From Gnetum montanum (taxonomy: Eukaryota; Streptophyta; Gnetopsida; Gnetales; Gnetaceae): DNA of 64,000 nt. Positions 24,686 to 36,905 of this stretch are shown piece by piece. The first letter of the stretch is position 1; each line of letters starts with the position of its first letter. The position numbers were made by a program, and so were the translations under genes. Location: positions 864,654-928,653 of the forward strand of contig MNCI01005895.1 of NCBI GenBank assembly GCA_015680685.1, written 5' to 3'. The notes under the pieces are model-generated. The model searched no databases and was not told where the DNA came from. It saw only the letters and a list, made by a program, of their open reading frames with translations.

Positions 24686-25139
24686 TTTGTTCCCTTTCTA
24701 TGTATCATGAGTAATCCTACATGTTGTCTATACCCCATTACCTAGTAGCGTAGACATGACACCCTTGTGATTTTCTACACACCATGCAGTGCAAACTAGT
24801 CACAACAATAGTTCCTCTAGAACCTGGTAGGATGAAAGCCTCTAACCGCTTACCGTACCATGATTACTTTATTAACTATGCTATGCTTCCTGCATCTCAT
24901 GTGGTGTAGCAAACCTTTCAGCATAGCAATCCTGCTTAGCGTAGCAAGTGCAATAGTGAAGGAAGAAAACTTCCAACACTCCCCAGTGTATCCAGTTTCA
25001 ACCTCTCTCTTTTACAGTTTCAATTTTTTTACAATACAAAATGATTACTGCAATCACTGTCATTCCCACCTTGAACCTAGAGGTGCCTTACTCTGTGCAA
25101 AGCACGATAGGTCCCGAGCGACCACCCAGCCTAGTGCTA
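24686..25139. other. Leader of C
   Basis: Untranslated sequence with GCTATGCT and TAGCGTAGC words near 24.87-24.95 kb. The short frames here are not supported as genes. Confidence 0.45.
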
Positions 25140-28100
25140 GCATCATGACAGTCACTTATGCTATGACACCTATCACCTAAGTTCTTGGCGCAAGACATAG
25201 AGTGATATGATATCCTCTATGCAAAAATCTAGGCAAATTTACCCCTGGACCGACAAGAACTGGAGGATGAATGTAAATTCAAGTTCCTCCACTGGAATGG
25301 GATAGAATTCATCCCTACTCCTAGCTTTACTATCCCTCTAACTAAAGCATAGCAATGGGTGTTAAACCAGTTGATGCGAGTGAGTAGGTCTAGGGAACAT
25401 GACACAGCATCCCATTATGATGAAGCATTTCAGGATGGGCAAGAAGACTTGGACTCCCACTCTGAAGGTGGTGGCCAGACCTATGTCATGGCTATCCCTG
25501 CCACCACTATCTTTCGATCAAACCCACTCTTTGTTTCTACCCCCTTCGTGGTGGCCACAACCCCGACATAGCTCATACCCTCTTCAGTAATGGGAGGCCA
25601 TCCTGTACCTTCAATGTACCAACAAGTGGATCGTTCAACTTCTTTCCCAGTCACATTCCCTTCCCAATCTATTCCAGCATCATACCCAACATTAATCACA
25701 GCTATGCTACCATACATACATACTCTACCTACAACACAATCCCAAATGAGTTCCACTCCTATTCCCTCTTCTACACCTATTCCACCTCTAGTAGTAGATC
25801 CACTCTAAACTACATGATGGGTACCAACCACTTATTTCCCTACTGTACAATCTTCTCTAATGTTGCATCATGTACAACACCAAGTATACCGAGTCCCATA
25901 GGTGGTGCAACCAAACACAGAGTTGTGGGTAGCTTCGCCAACTGGGCAAGCATCCAACCCCATGATGCCACCAATGGCTATCGTCCCAACAATACCACCC
26001 ACTGGGTGGTGGACTACCCAAGAAACACCACTTGCTAGAGTGACCCCAACAGTGCCCCCCATGGAACTATTGCCCTTACAATGCCACCAATGATGGTTGC
26101 TCATGCAGCCCCACAACCATCTGCAACATCTCTAGGTCTGGATCAAGCCTTTCAACTCACCTAGACCCTCACTAGGAAAATCAAACAGCTTAAAGCTGCT
26201 TGTTCTGACACTGTGTAGGTCATGGAATTTTACCATGATGACCCTATCAGCCTAGTAGTGCCTATGCTTACGCTACCTCCTGAGGTGTTACTTCCCCAAT
26301 TTACAAAATATAATGGGAAGGGCAATCCCAATGCGCATCTGGTGATCTTTAGGTTTGAATCCCTACTACTACAACCATGGCCACACACCATCATCCATGT
26401 CTCTGCCATGTCTCTAATAGGAAAAGCTCTGGATTGGTACCGTGTGCTCCCACATGCCTCCATTTCCACTCTAGAAGAGCTTATAAGTCAGTTCATCACC
26501 CACTTCAAGTACAACTTGAAACTGAAGGTCATACTGGACTAGCTCATCAGTGTTAAGTAGGACTCACTAGAATCCATGCAGAGATTCATACAGCAGTGGG
26601 GCATAACTTTGAATAAGATACAAATACTATCGCTGAGGCCCACTTTTTGGCCATCTTCAAGAGTGTGGTAAATAACTTTATTAAGTCTAAGCTCTATTAC
26701 CTGGCTCTATGCTCCCTCAACCAAGCCTTTGCTCAGACCAAGAGCATCCAGGATGCAGTCGAAGCCAACAAAGACCCAACCTATGTCACATACAAAAATG
26801 CACATATCAAGAAAGACAAAGAGAAGGGCAAGGCTACAACAACCATGATGGCTATTGTGGCCAACGAGACCAAGCCCAATAATAGCAATAAAAATAAGGC
26901 TGCTACAACACCCAACACACCTAATGCCACACCTAGCTTAAGCAACACTAGTTAGCCCTCAACATCAACACCTATTGCACCAACCCAACCTAGGCCCAAC
27001 TTTGATCACAAGGACCACACCAAGTATACCCCCTTACCCATTAAGCCTTTAGAACCTCTGAAGCAACTATTGGGAACTGGGTGTATACAGCATAAACAGA
27101 TGTCAGAGGAGGCAATCAAATGTCATCAAAGATATTGTGAAGTTCTTAGTAACCCCTTGTTGGATACACCCAATGAGTCACCAGTCCCAAAGAACTTCAG
27201 GTTAGAACATTTTTATAACTATCACCAACTATGTAGTCATAATACAAACTACTATTTAGCATGGAAAGACAATATCCAACGCATGATCAATTAGGACAAG
27301 CTAGTCCTGGACAAAAGTAGTCTCGTTCATCCTAAAAATCAATCAATGCATGTTTACAAAGATCCCCTAAATGCTAACAACGTGGGATAGATGATCAATG
27401 TTATTGGCATTGACAATAATCCAGAACCACCACAGCAACCATTCATGGTGCATGTGGCTCCTCATAATGTAGAAACACCAACAAAAGCAACATCATAGAA
27501 ACCCTTTTTCCTTAGAGTTCCTTTGTCCTTAGAGTTCCTTGTTAGGCATCCACCCCTACACCTTTCATGATTAAAGTGGAACCTCTGCCCACACCAATGT
27601 AATAGGCACCATTTTTCATTAAGGTGCCAAAACACCATGTTCCTCTACTGAAGGCTAGGCAAAAAAAATGACACCATAGCCTCCTCATCCAAAAAAATGT
27701 GAGGAGCATTTAGTTGAAAAGATGGCTAGGGAATACACCACGTTAGGCCCCCCCAAGCCTAGCCCCTTGTCCTCAATGGCCATGGCCCCTTCATCATCAG
27801 CAACTGGTAACACTGCGTAGATGCGATCATCACCTTCCCACCCAAGAAAGCCCAATGCTCAACTAGAAACCACTCCCCCTTGGGAGATTCATCTTCTAGG
27901 ACAAATAGAGCAGGAAAAGGGTAGCAAATAACAAGATGGTGGGAAAGATCTTCTTAATGCCCTTACACAATTCAAACAGGCCCTGAAGCAAAAAAACACA
28001 GCTTTAATCCTATATGACCTAGTAATGACATCCACAACACATTGTGATGCCATGGTTTTCATGTTAACGTCCATTCTAATTAACAAAAACATGCCAGATG

Positions 28101-28860
28101 AGGAGAAAGCAGTCTAGGCTAGCATGCTTCCCTCTACGGCTAAAAAATCGTAGCCAGCTCAGTTGACATTTCATGATAAGTCCATTAAGGATGACCCTGA
28201 AAAGGGTCAAGTGATAATAACACCCATGTTCATCATAATTTGGGTTGATTAATACAAGATCCGATGGGTACACATTGATGACGGGGCCACTACCAATGTC
28301 ATTCCATTTTGCATACTAGACAAACTAGGCTTGGTCAATCAAATCAAGCCCACCGCAACTTCCTACCTAAAATCATTCAACGGGGCCTACGTAGTGGTAC
28401 AAGGGACTGTCCACATTGACTTTGAGGCAAGGGAACAATTCCCCATAAGTGTGGTCTTCATTGTGATGGAAGATATTCCCATGTTTAACCTGATCTTGGA
28501 TAGGTCATTGTTAGCCCAATTAAGGGCTATCTCTTCACCGATACATCATGAGATTCACCTACCCTACATGAACAAGGAGGTGGTGATCTACGATGATGAA
28601 GTGGTTACCCAAGCCATCAACAACATTAACATGGATTAGGGTTCGGAGATAGTAATCTATGAGAACGAAGTGTCTATTACCACTAAAACCCCTTGTTTGA
28701 CTAATGATCTGGCCAAAAATGTTAACTCAAATAAAGAAACACATGGGCCGAGTTGCCTTTTCAGATAGTGGACGGTGAAATCAAAGAGTACCACAACAAA
28801 GCCTCTCGGCCATATGCTTTGCCTAGCCCACAATGGGTTAGAAAACAATTGCATAATTAG
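25140..28860 (+). pseudogene. Decayed gag-protease of element C
   Basis: N-terminal part (25.15-25.5 kb, LEDECKFKFLHWNGIEF), a Pro/Thr/Ser-rich region (25.5-26.1 kb), then the gag core: MEFYHDDPIS (26,222), PPEVLLPQFTKYNGKGN, GKALDWYRVLP, LEELISQFITHFKYN. A degraded zinc knuckle FYNYHQLCSHNTNYYLAW lies near 27.21 kb, its Cys turned to Tyr. Protease near 28.26-28.55 kb: VHIDDGATTNVIP, where the usual D-S-G reads D-D-G, then MFNLILDRSLLAQL. The frame ends WVRKQLHN-TAG at 28,860, which may be the natural end. Stops and shifts break the rest. Confidence 0.8.
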
Positions 28861-29471
28861 ATATTATTTCTAATTTGATTTCATAAAAGCTTGGCTTTAA
28901 CATTTGCATCTTCTTTCATCTTAGTTTTACCATCATGATTACTATTTGCATTATGTTTATTTTTAGCATTATGATCATTGTTTACATTATTTTAATTCTT
29001 TGCATTGCATTTACTATTTGCATTCGCATCATGTCCACTATTTACATTATGTCCATCATTTTCAGCAGGGCTATTGCTTGCATTGGTCAAACTACTGTTA
29101 TGGCCCGAAATGGCCTTAAACTACCATCGCAGCTGGCTAAGGCCTAAAAATAGCCACTCCACTTCTTAAAAAAAATAATAGGCAAAAAAAAATTTATCAT
29201 TAAGCAATGGCCTGAAATGGCCTTAAACTATTGTTGTGGCCTGAAATGACCTAAAACTAATGACGACCCGAAATGGCCTAAAACTAAAAATGGAGGCTCT
29301 AAAGGGGCCCAAAAAGATAAAAAATAAATATAATACATTAACCAAAGTGAAATAAATTTTTTCACATTATATTCTTCATTCAATATAAGTCAATAATTTT
29401 TACATGTAATTCAATAATGTTTCCAAAAAAATTAAATCCAAAAACAAAAATAAAAATCTTGCACCGCCACA
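28861..29471. other. Spacer between protease of C and the antisense gene, with motif repeats
   Basis: A run of TTATTTGCATTATG-like words lies at 28.93-29.06 kb. Four copies of AAATGGCCTTAAACTA or AAATGGCCTAAAACTA follow (29,106-29,290). F has the same motif in the same spacer. No plus-strand gene is seen. Confidence 0.6.
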
Positions 29472-32400
29472 CTATGAGTCTTTGTTTGCACCACCATTAC
29501 CTATTCTACTGGGTCATGTGTCTTCATTTGGATCCTACATAAGACAAAATAGAAAATAGTAAATCAAAACTACGACAAGGCTCTCACAAAATAAATAATG
29601 AACAATAAAGAGTGACTAACCCAAGATGGCCCCATGTCCATTTCGGAGGGTATCTGATCCATGCCAGCTGCAAGACATTGCAAGATCTCCTCCTTAGTGA
29701 GGTTGGCCCAATTTCCTTCTCCCAAATCAATGATTGCCACAACTTTCCCTTTTTTTGTCCATCTGGGTGATCCTAGGGAAAAGGTGGCAGTGCTAGTCTC
29801 CCTGGTAGGTAGGGTCATTTTCCTTTTAGGAGATTCACTAACTATCACTTGTTGCATGAACTTCTCATAGGCCCCAAAAGCACCAATGAAATCAAGAAAT
29901 AGCTTATGGGTATGCAACTTAACAACAACATCATGGTATTCTTTACAATAGGTAACATGTTGCATTTTATACATATGCTTATGGTTCTTTTGTGCCTATC
30001 CCCATTCATAAACCTTTGCGCTATAATCCTTCCAGTCTTGGTTCTTCTAGGCCAGAAGGTCCATCTGCATGCATTCTTCAATAATCTTGCGAGTGGCCTC
30101 ATTTTTGCTCCATACGACTATCCAATATCTTACATAGTCAATAATAGCCAAATGCCAACTACCATTGTGAGTGTCATGGGCCAACAGAAATTCATTCCTA
30201 AACCAAAGGTCCCCCAACTCAGTGGTTAGGTTGGCCCTTTCTTTCTCAAGTTTTTGTATCCTCTTCCAAAGATCCTCATTCACATGTCTACCCTCCCATA
30301 AGGAGTGTGATGAGTATAATGCACATTTACTAGTTTCATCATATATGTGACGAGGTACCTTGGCTACCTCTGGCAGAAGTTCAAGCACAACATCAACCTC
30401 AATGGTTTGCCTAGGATCCCACTTGAGGTGAGAGGCTGCCAATCATACATGGGAGAGCATTAGTCATAGCAACATAGAAAAAATGCAACAATGTCGAGAG
30501 CCTAACATAGCAACTACAACATACCTATTTCAAGATCGATCTACCTTAGGCGATCGATCATGTCATCGATCATCCCCTCCATAAAAGTAAATTTATCGAG
30601 GGTCTTGGTCCATGGAAAGAGACAGATTGAGGAAGAAGGGCCAGGGACATCAACAGTGGTGTCTACTGCATAATAAAACATGTTAGATATGATGGAGAGG
30701 ACAATAACAAAGTTGATAAACAATATAAATGATAGTGTAAAGCTCCTACCCAGCAAACCCTCAAAGGTGATAGTGGGGGGATTGCCCATCGACACACTAT
30801 CAAGCAAGTATTCAAGCTCACCAGCATCAAATTGCAGCCCCTCTCCTTCTAGCTAGCTCAAAAGTGTAGCAGCATCCTCAACACTCATGTTCCCCTCAAG
30901 TACTGAAGCACATTCTACAATAAGATCATTGACAAGGGCCTCTTCCTCTATGGCAAGGACCTATTCCTTCTCTTCAAAAGGCACCCCTGCTCCAAGGGCC
31001 AAAACCTCTTCCTCTTCTTCTTCTTCATCTGATAAAGCACAATCAAAATAAGTAGGAAACTTCAAAATAAAATGAGCATTATGTTATGCTATGCTAACAA
31101 AGAAATTAAGCACACTTACCAACTAGGGGTTGCACTCTACAGACTTTGATTCGTAGCTTTTTTCCCTTCTCTTCATTTGTACAGGGAGGTTCTTCCACAA
31201 GATAAGACTTCTTATGCTGCAGCTTCATTTTCATGGTTTTTGCAATGAGGCGTGTCCCCCTTAACACATTGCCTATGTTAATGGGAGGTGCCTCTCCCAT
31301 ACTGTCCTAGGCACAAAAGGGTCATGCCACTCGATTCCTTATCGTTATTGAAAGTGATTACCCGATAGCTTCCAAGGGGCCCTAAGATCGGGTGGTATGG
31401 AAAACTTGGCAAATCTATGGCTTAGATATTTGGTTATGATACTACTGTACCCAAAAACCATTTTCATGGACCACTAGGAATTCTGTGAACCATCACAAGC
31501 AAGCTACAAAGAAGGTATAATTCACATTGAAAAGAGAATCAAGCTTCTCACAAAGCTTGACCATTTCAGCACGCAAGCCTTCAGAGAGGTACTTGGCCCA
31601 TTTGTAACGAGTCCCTTCCCCCATGACCTCCCTCATTATCTAGGCCTACTCTACTCCAAGTATTTTCCTTTGGGAGAGTATCTTAGGAAAGGCATGAGCA
31701 TGAAAAACAGGATAAACCATTTGGGACACCACTAGCTTAACCTTGTGGATGTAAATCCCCTTTCAGTCCTTACTTGTCCCTAGCCATTCCTCGATATCCC
31801 CTTGATGGTTTGCATCTTTGCTAGATTTTTCTCCTGTAGGAAGACCATCAAAACGACACTAAAAAGATCCACAAATAGTTGGTCGTTAATTTCGAACACC
31901 ACCTGCACATTGTGAACCCTTGTGCGGAAGCAATCAACCTTTTTGGAAAAGGAATCAACTAGGAAAGCATTTCTATAGTAGGGACACTTGGATTTACTAC
32001 CAAGAATAAATCCATAAGCCTAGCCTCCTAAATTTTGTGAACAAGGGTGGCTGGGGTCCCATTGCAAAGCCAATGCTAAGTCTCATCCACCACCCCATAC
32101 TTGAAGAAGAGGTTGGTCTCATCATGCCCAGAGGTGATCACTATGACCTCTTGGGATTCGCTCGCTACTGCAACAGTTAATAAAAAATAAAATTTAGTAA
32201 AGGAAAAATAAATTATCACTTGAACACATAAGAACAAATTCATGGTTTAACATACTAGGTTTAAATGGTATAGGAAATGGTGGAAGTTCCACCAAAACTT
32301 CTTCTATGGTAATCGGTCGACGAGATGTCCATTCGCTATCCAATCAGTCAACTTCTTTATATTTTCCATAGAACTTGAAATACCTGGCTGGATAGACTTT

Positions 32401-34136
32401 GAAATCAAGCCCAAGTTATTCTATAACACTGACACACATGCTCCTGGTAGAGGAGAACTCTTGTAGATCCATTTGGGCCAACGCCAATGTATCCGTGTTA
32501 TCGTGAAGACCACCCTCGTCAATATAAAACCTAGCAACATGCAAGAATACTGTAAGTATTTTTGACTAATGCAAGGTAAACCATACAACACATTTAAAAC
32601 ACCTTCATAGGACTCACCCACTGGCACAATAAATGGTTCCAAGCAGGTTCTAAAAGCAAGTGCCCATGTGATGGGCAACGTACAACATGTTGTATAGATG
32701 GTAGCATTTGAATTCGGGCATGTCCCAGATCCAACTTAATCACCTCAAGCCCCTTGGATGCCAGTTTGAGCCTTTTTACCCTTCACCTTCGATTGACCCA
32801 TCAACCATGAACTTCAGAATGCCTCGATTTGCCCTAGGCAATAACATTTCTGTAAGTACAGCAGCTATTTCGGCTAATAATTGTGATCACACAATCACAC
32901 TAAAATGGTAGAGGAGGAACTCTAGGAAGTCTCATGTACCCTCCTAAAATAGGACTCCTACCAACTCAAGGACAATTAGAATAGGTTTCAACATGTCCTT
33001 GCATGACAAAGCACCAAACATTAGTACTGTGTTTAAGTGATGGTTACTAATGTAGCATAGCATGATCCTCCATTTACAAATTTTCCTTTGGTGTAAAAAA
33101 ATACATCCCTAATAAAATATAATTAAACATTGCATGTAGCATAGCAAAGTTTCATACATAGCATAGCATAGCAACTAAGCCCCATGTAGCGTAGCGTAGT
33201 GGGTGCACCCTATGATGTAACAGTTACATGCTACACAGCACAGCATAGCAGACATGCCCTATACAACGTAGCGTAATAGTTACATTTCGCACAAGGGTGG
33301 TGGCTACATTACACACAGCGTAGTAGGACAACTGCACCTTGTGCAGCATAGAAAAGGAACAAGTACAACAAGCACAACATGTATAAGACATGTAACAATG
33401 TAATAAGCAGAACACTGTAAGAAGCGTTGTAGCATAGCAAATTTAGCAGCATAGTGAATTTAATAGTGTAGCAGTGTTATAAGTTTAAAATCATAATAAT
33501 GTAACAAATTTCTAGCTTAATGTCCTAACGAGCCTATCAATATAATAATGTAGCGTAACAACAACAAAAATGTAATAGTCTAATGGTGCAAACAAGAAAG
33601 AAGTCACAGTGTCCCTGTTGTCCTGACCCTACCCTATTGCATGAAACATAGCTTGTGCCACACTACGTCGAGCGTGTGCTACGCTGCCCCAAAACTTTGC
33701 AAACTAAAAATTCCTTCTAAGGATGGTACGCTACACTGAGCGTGCGCTACATTTCCTAGAACCACCCAAACCCCTATGATAGTGCAGTGACCATTTTTAA
33801 CAATGGTGGCAAGGGTGGTACCATGAACAGCCATAGTGTAGCAACTGTATGACCATTATGGCCAAGTGGCAACAACCATGGCATAGCAGCCAAAACGGCA
33901 ACAAAAATAGTGACAACAATTGTAGCAATGAAAACCATGACAATCAAAATAGTAACAGCAATGGCAATCTAACTTGATACATCACATAATAGAAGAAAGG
34001 ATACCATAGCAACTTACCAAGCAAACGGAGCCTCCTGCCACTCCTCAATGCATGCCTTGGAGAGGTGTCCCAGAGTTTCCCTCACTTCATCCACCTTGGC
34101 AAGTCCTTGATGCCTACATTCGCTTTTGCACGCCAT
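29472..34136 (-). pseudogene. Antisense multi-exon gene of element C, product unknown
   Basis: Eight exons are read on the minus strand. Exon 1 34,136-34,018 (ATG; MACKSECRHQGL, ends EEWQEAPFAW). Exon 2 32,849-32,618 (ILKFMVDGSIEGEG, MPEFKCYHLYNMLYVAHHMG). Exon 3 32,530-32,256 (FYIDEGGLHDNTDTLALAQM). Exon 4 from 32,167 to 31,120, with at least one frameshift and perhaps an unseen intron. Exon 5 31,028-30,750 (acidic DEEEEEEE start). Exon 6 30,665-30,525. Exon 7 30,435-29,621 (coiled-coil-like RIQKLEKERANLTTELGDL). Exon 8 29,534-29,472. Donors include GTAAGT twice, GTGAGT and GTATGT. Acceptors are pyrimidine-rich, such as TTTATTATGCAG. A few TAG stops and the shift suggest decay. I do not recognise the family. 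The tail recurs in F at 1-635. Confidence 0.75.
32850..34017 (-). other. First intron region of the antisense gene, rich in TAGCATAGC words
   Basis: Bounded by GTAAGTTG at 34,017 and CTTACAG at 32,850. GTAGCATAGCA and related words occur many times (33.05, 33.13-33.2, 33.24, 33.3, 33.43, 33.66-33.75 kb), as in the LTRs. Further small exons inside cannot be excluded. Confidence 0.5.
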
Positions 34137-34265
34137 TGCCTTACTCACAAATTGGTTGTACCAACTGCTACGCTATGCCTGTTACACTCTCTCTCAGTCC
34201 TACCATGCTACGCTCTAGGTGTTGTCTCTAATAATGAAAATGAAATATTTATTAGGGGGTAATCC

Positions 34266-34278
34266 CCTATTTATAGCT
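34266..34278 (-). promoter_or_regulatory. TATA box of the antisense gene
   Basis: On the minus strand AGCTATAAATAGG lies 130 bases upstream of the exon 1 ATG (34,136). The word resembles the LTR TATA. Upstream (34.32-34.4 kb) are copies of the TAGCATAGC word seen upstream of the LTR TATA. Confidence 0.6.
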
Positions 34279-34830
34279 AACATAGTAAAATAAATATCAC
34301 TTTCTTAAATTGGATAACATGGGAATCCCTACAGTGTAGCAACACTATGGTGTAGCACGTCCCCACTGCAAAGTAGCACTCAGCTGTAGCATAGCAAGTG
34401 GGTCCACCAAAATTTTTACTTTTTATCTTTACATTTTAAACCAGTGACGATCTGCCATGATCTTAAACTAGCAATTTTAGCATTCATTTTACATTTTATA
34501 CCAATATTTACATTATTATGATTTGCTAAGACCTTAAACTGGAAATTTCAATTTAACAGACTTCGCATAATGGCTACAAATGTTACATTATTACAGTCCG
34601 CTATGAACTTAAATTGGCAACCTTTACCTCTTTTAAATTTTAAACCCATTAACGACCTACCAAGACCTTAAACTGGCAATTTTATTTTACAAATTTTACG
34701 TAGTGGTGGTCTACTAAGACCTTAAACTAGAAATTCTCTTATGTTGCATTATTTATTTACATATATTCATTACATGTTCTTGCTTCAAACACGTATCACT
34801 TAACTTGGTCTATTTTCTTATTGTGATAGG
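34279..34830. other. Spacer between the antisense promoter and RT of C, with motif repeats
   Basis: Five diverged copies of CTAAGACCTTAAACTGGCAA at about 34,450, 34,530, 34,600, 34,660 and 34,710, roughly 50-85 bp apart. The end, CTATTTTCTTATTGTGATAG at about 34,811-34,830, is a good plus-strand splice-acceptor candidate just before the RT frame. Confidence 0.55.
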
Positions 34831-36400
34831 TCCAATCGAAAAAATGGCTATGCATCATGACCTTTGTTTGTCCTTAAGCTTAATGGATCCCTACGGTAGA
34901 CTTTGGATTATCCTCTCACGACACTATAGCATCCTTGGAACCATCCCTAGACTGTCCTAAACATCTAGTCTAGGCCTTAGACCTAGAGGTCGAGGATGTG
35001 ACTGAGGACCCTCTTATTGAAATCCCTATAACTACCTTTAGAGGTGAAGAAAAAACCTTGAAAGTTAGCTCCCTATTACATCCACAAGTATATCAAAGCA
35101 TCTTGAAAGTTCTCGATGAAAATGTTAAAGTGTTTGCATGGTCATATGATGACATGCTAGGCCTAGACCTATAGCTCATACAACACAACATTATCCTAGA
35201 TCCACGTGTCAAGGCAGTCAAGCAAAAGGCTAGCAAAAACAAACCAAAGATTACACAAGTTGTACGTGATGAAATCACCAAGATTTATCAAGCTGGTTTC
35301 ATCTAGGTGGTTGATTACTTGGAATGGGTATTGAACATCGTTGTAGTTTCTAAGAAAATGGGAGGTATACGAATTTGTATAGACTTTCGAGACCTGAACA
35401 AAGTAATGATTAAGGATGACTTCCCATTGTCAAGTATCAATCAACTTATCGACACTACGGCTAGTCATGCCTTACTATCCTTCATGGATGGGTTCTTGGG
35501 CTATAACCAAATCCTTACAAACCTAGAGCATCAATTGGAAACCACCTTCATAACCCCTTTGGGAATCTCTTGCTACAAAATGATGCCCTCTAGGCTCAAA
35601 AAAGCTAGAGAAACCTATCAACGAGTGATTACATACATTTTTAGTGACTACCTCTTGGAGAGATTAAATGATTACATTGATGACATAGAAGTCAAGTCTA
35701 AGGATTCTATTGATCATCCCAATGATCTCAATATAGTCCTTCAACGTTATCATAAGCATGACCTGTGCCTCAATCCTAAGAAATGTGTTTTTGAAGTTAA
35801 AACCAAATGCATGCTACGTTTTGTAGTATTGGAAATAGGAATACAAGTGGACCATGATAAAGTAAGCACCATCGTCAACTTAGCACTGCCTACAAACCTT
35901 AAATATTTGTGCAGCTTGCAAGGCAAAGCACAGTTTATCAAAAGGTTTATCACGAGGTTGATAGACAAACTACACCCCATGCAACACCTTCTCAAGAAGG
36001 GGGTCAACTTTGAATGGACAAATCAATTTGAACAAGCCTTCGATAACCTAAAGAAAGAGATTTTACATCTCCCAAATGTTTACCCACCTTAGAGGGATAG
36101 GCCTTTCTACATCTACCTTGCCACTTCAGACACGTCTATTACTACATTACTATGTCAAAAAAGAGATGATGAGTCTGAAATCCTGGTCTATGACTTAAGC
36201 CATGCTTTAATAGCTTATGAGGTAAAGTACAACAAGGTAGAAATATATTGTATCACCCTAGTATTTTTGCTAAAAAACTGGAGACATTACCTATTTCGTA
36301 GCAAAGTTAAAATCATATGCAAGAGCAACATACTTCAAGCTATCACAGCCCATTTATACAAGAGCAGTAGGATAGCCCGATGGAAAGCTATAACAGCATA
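34831..36400 (+). pseudogene. Reverse transcriptase and RNase H of element C (near-open)
   Basis: The N-terminal part (LLHPQVYQSILKVLDEN, VFAWSYDDMLGLD) precedes a frame open for 261 codons at 35,307-36,092: GGIRICIDFRDLNK, KDDFPLSSINQLID, LGYNQI, YIDDIEVKS (catalytic YxDD kept, about 35.67 kb), DLCLNPKKCVFEV. RNase H follows with FYIYLATSDTSI, LLKNWRHYL and KSNILQ, its first Asp not at the expected site. Stops are few and mostly TAG. RT copies the genomic RNA in the particle. Y-[IV]-DDI-x-VKS is typical of Tat-like RTs. Confidence 0.85.
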
Positions 36401-36539
36401 ATTCAATTTACATTATGTAGCCCAATCATCAACAAAGGGTCAAGCAATAGCCACACAACTCACAACTTCACCCGTTAATGATCAAGAAATAATAAAACCC
36501 AAATTCCTGGATGAACACATCAATAGCCTAAACCCTGTA

Positions 36540-36905
36540 CCATCTGATTTCGAAGTAAGTTTACATTTTGATGGTGCTTCAACTACATTTCCATCTAGGA
36601 AAATTTGATCCTTCGCATATCGCTTTAAATTCCTTTTCACGAACAACATAGCTGAGTACGAAGGACTCCTTAGGGGCCTCTTAGTAGCTCAAGAGCTAAA
36701 GATCCAACATTTGACAATCCAAGGCAACTCGTAATTAGTTGTCAACCAAATCACTGAAGTATATGCTTGAAAAGCTTCACACTTTCAATATTATTGTGAT
36801 CTAGCTAAGAGTTTGCTAAAATAGTTTACAATGTTAGAAATTCAACATGTGCCTCACAATGAGAACACTGTAGTAGATGCATTAGCCATGTTAGCATTAA
36901 ATGTG
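36540..36905 (+). pseudogene. Second (archaeal-type) RNase H of element C
   Basis: LHFDGAST (catalytic Asp, 36,552 on), NNIAEYEGLLRGLLVAQEL (Glu kept), IQGNS-stop-LVVNQI where the family has GDS, so this Asp reads Asn, and HVPHNENTVVDALAML. This second domain between RNase H and integrase is the known mark of Tat-lineage elements. One catalytic acid is lost and stops are present. Confidence 0.8.

Noticed and set aside
25481-26116. Minus-strand frames at 25.5-26.1 kb
   Set aside because: They are shadows of the Pro/Thr-rich gag linker of C; composition is mirrored low complexity.
28861-34830. Antisense region as a separate DNA transposon nested in C
   Set aside because: No terminal inverted repeats or TSD seen, and F has the same gene at the same place. 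Not fully excluded.
35750-36007. Minus-strand frame opposite RT of C
   Set aside because: Shadow of the reverse transcriptase.
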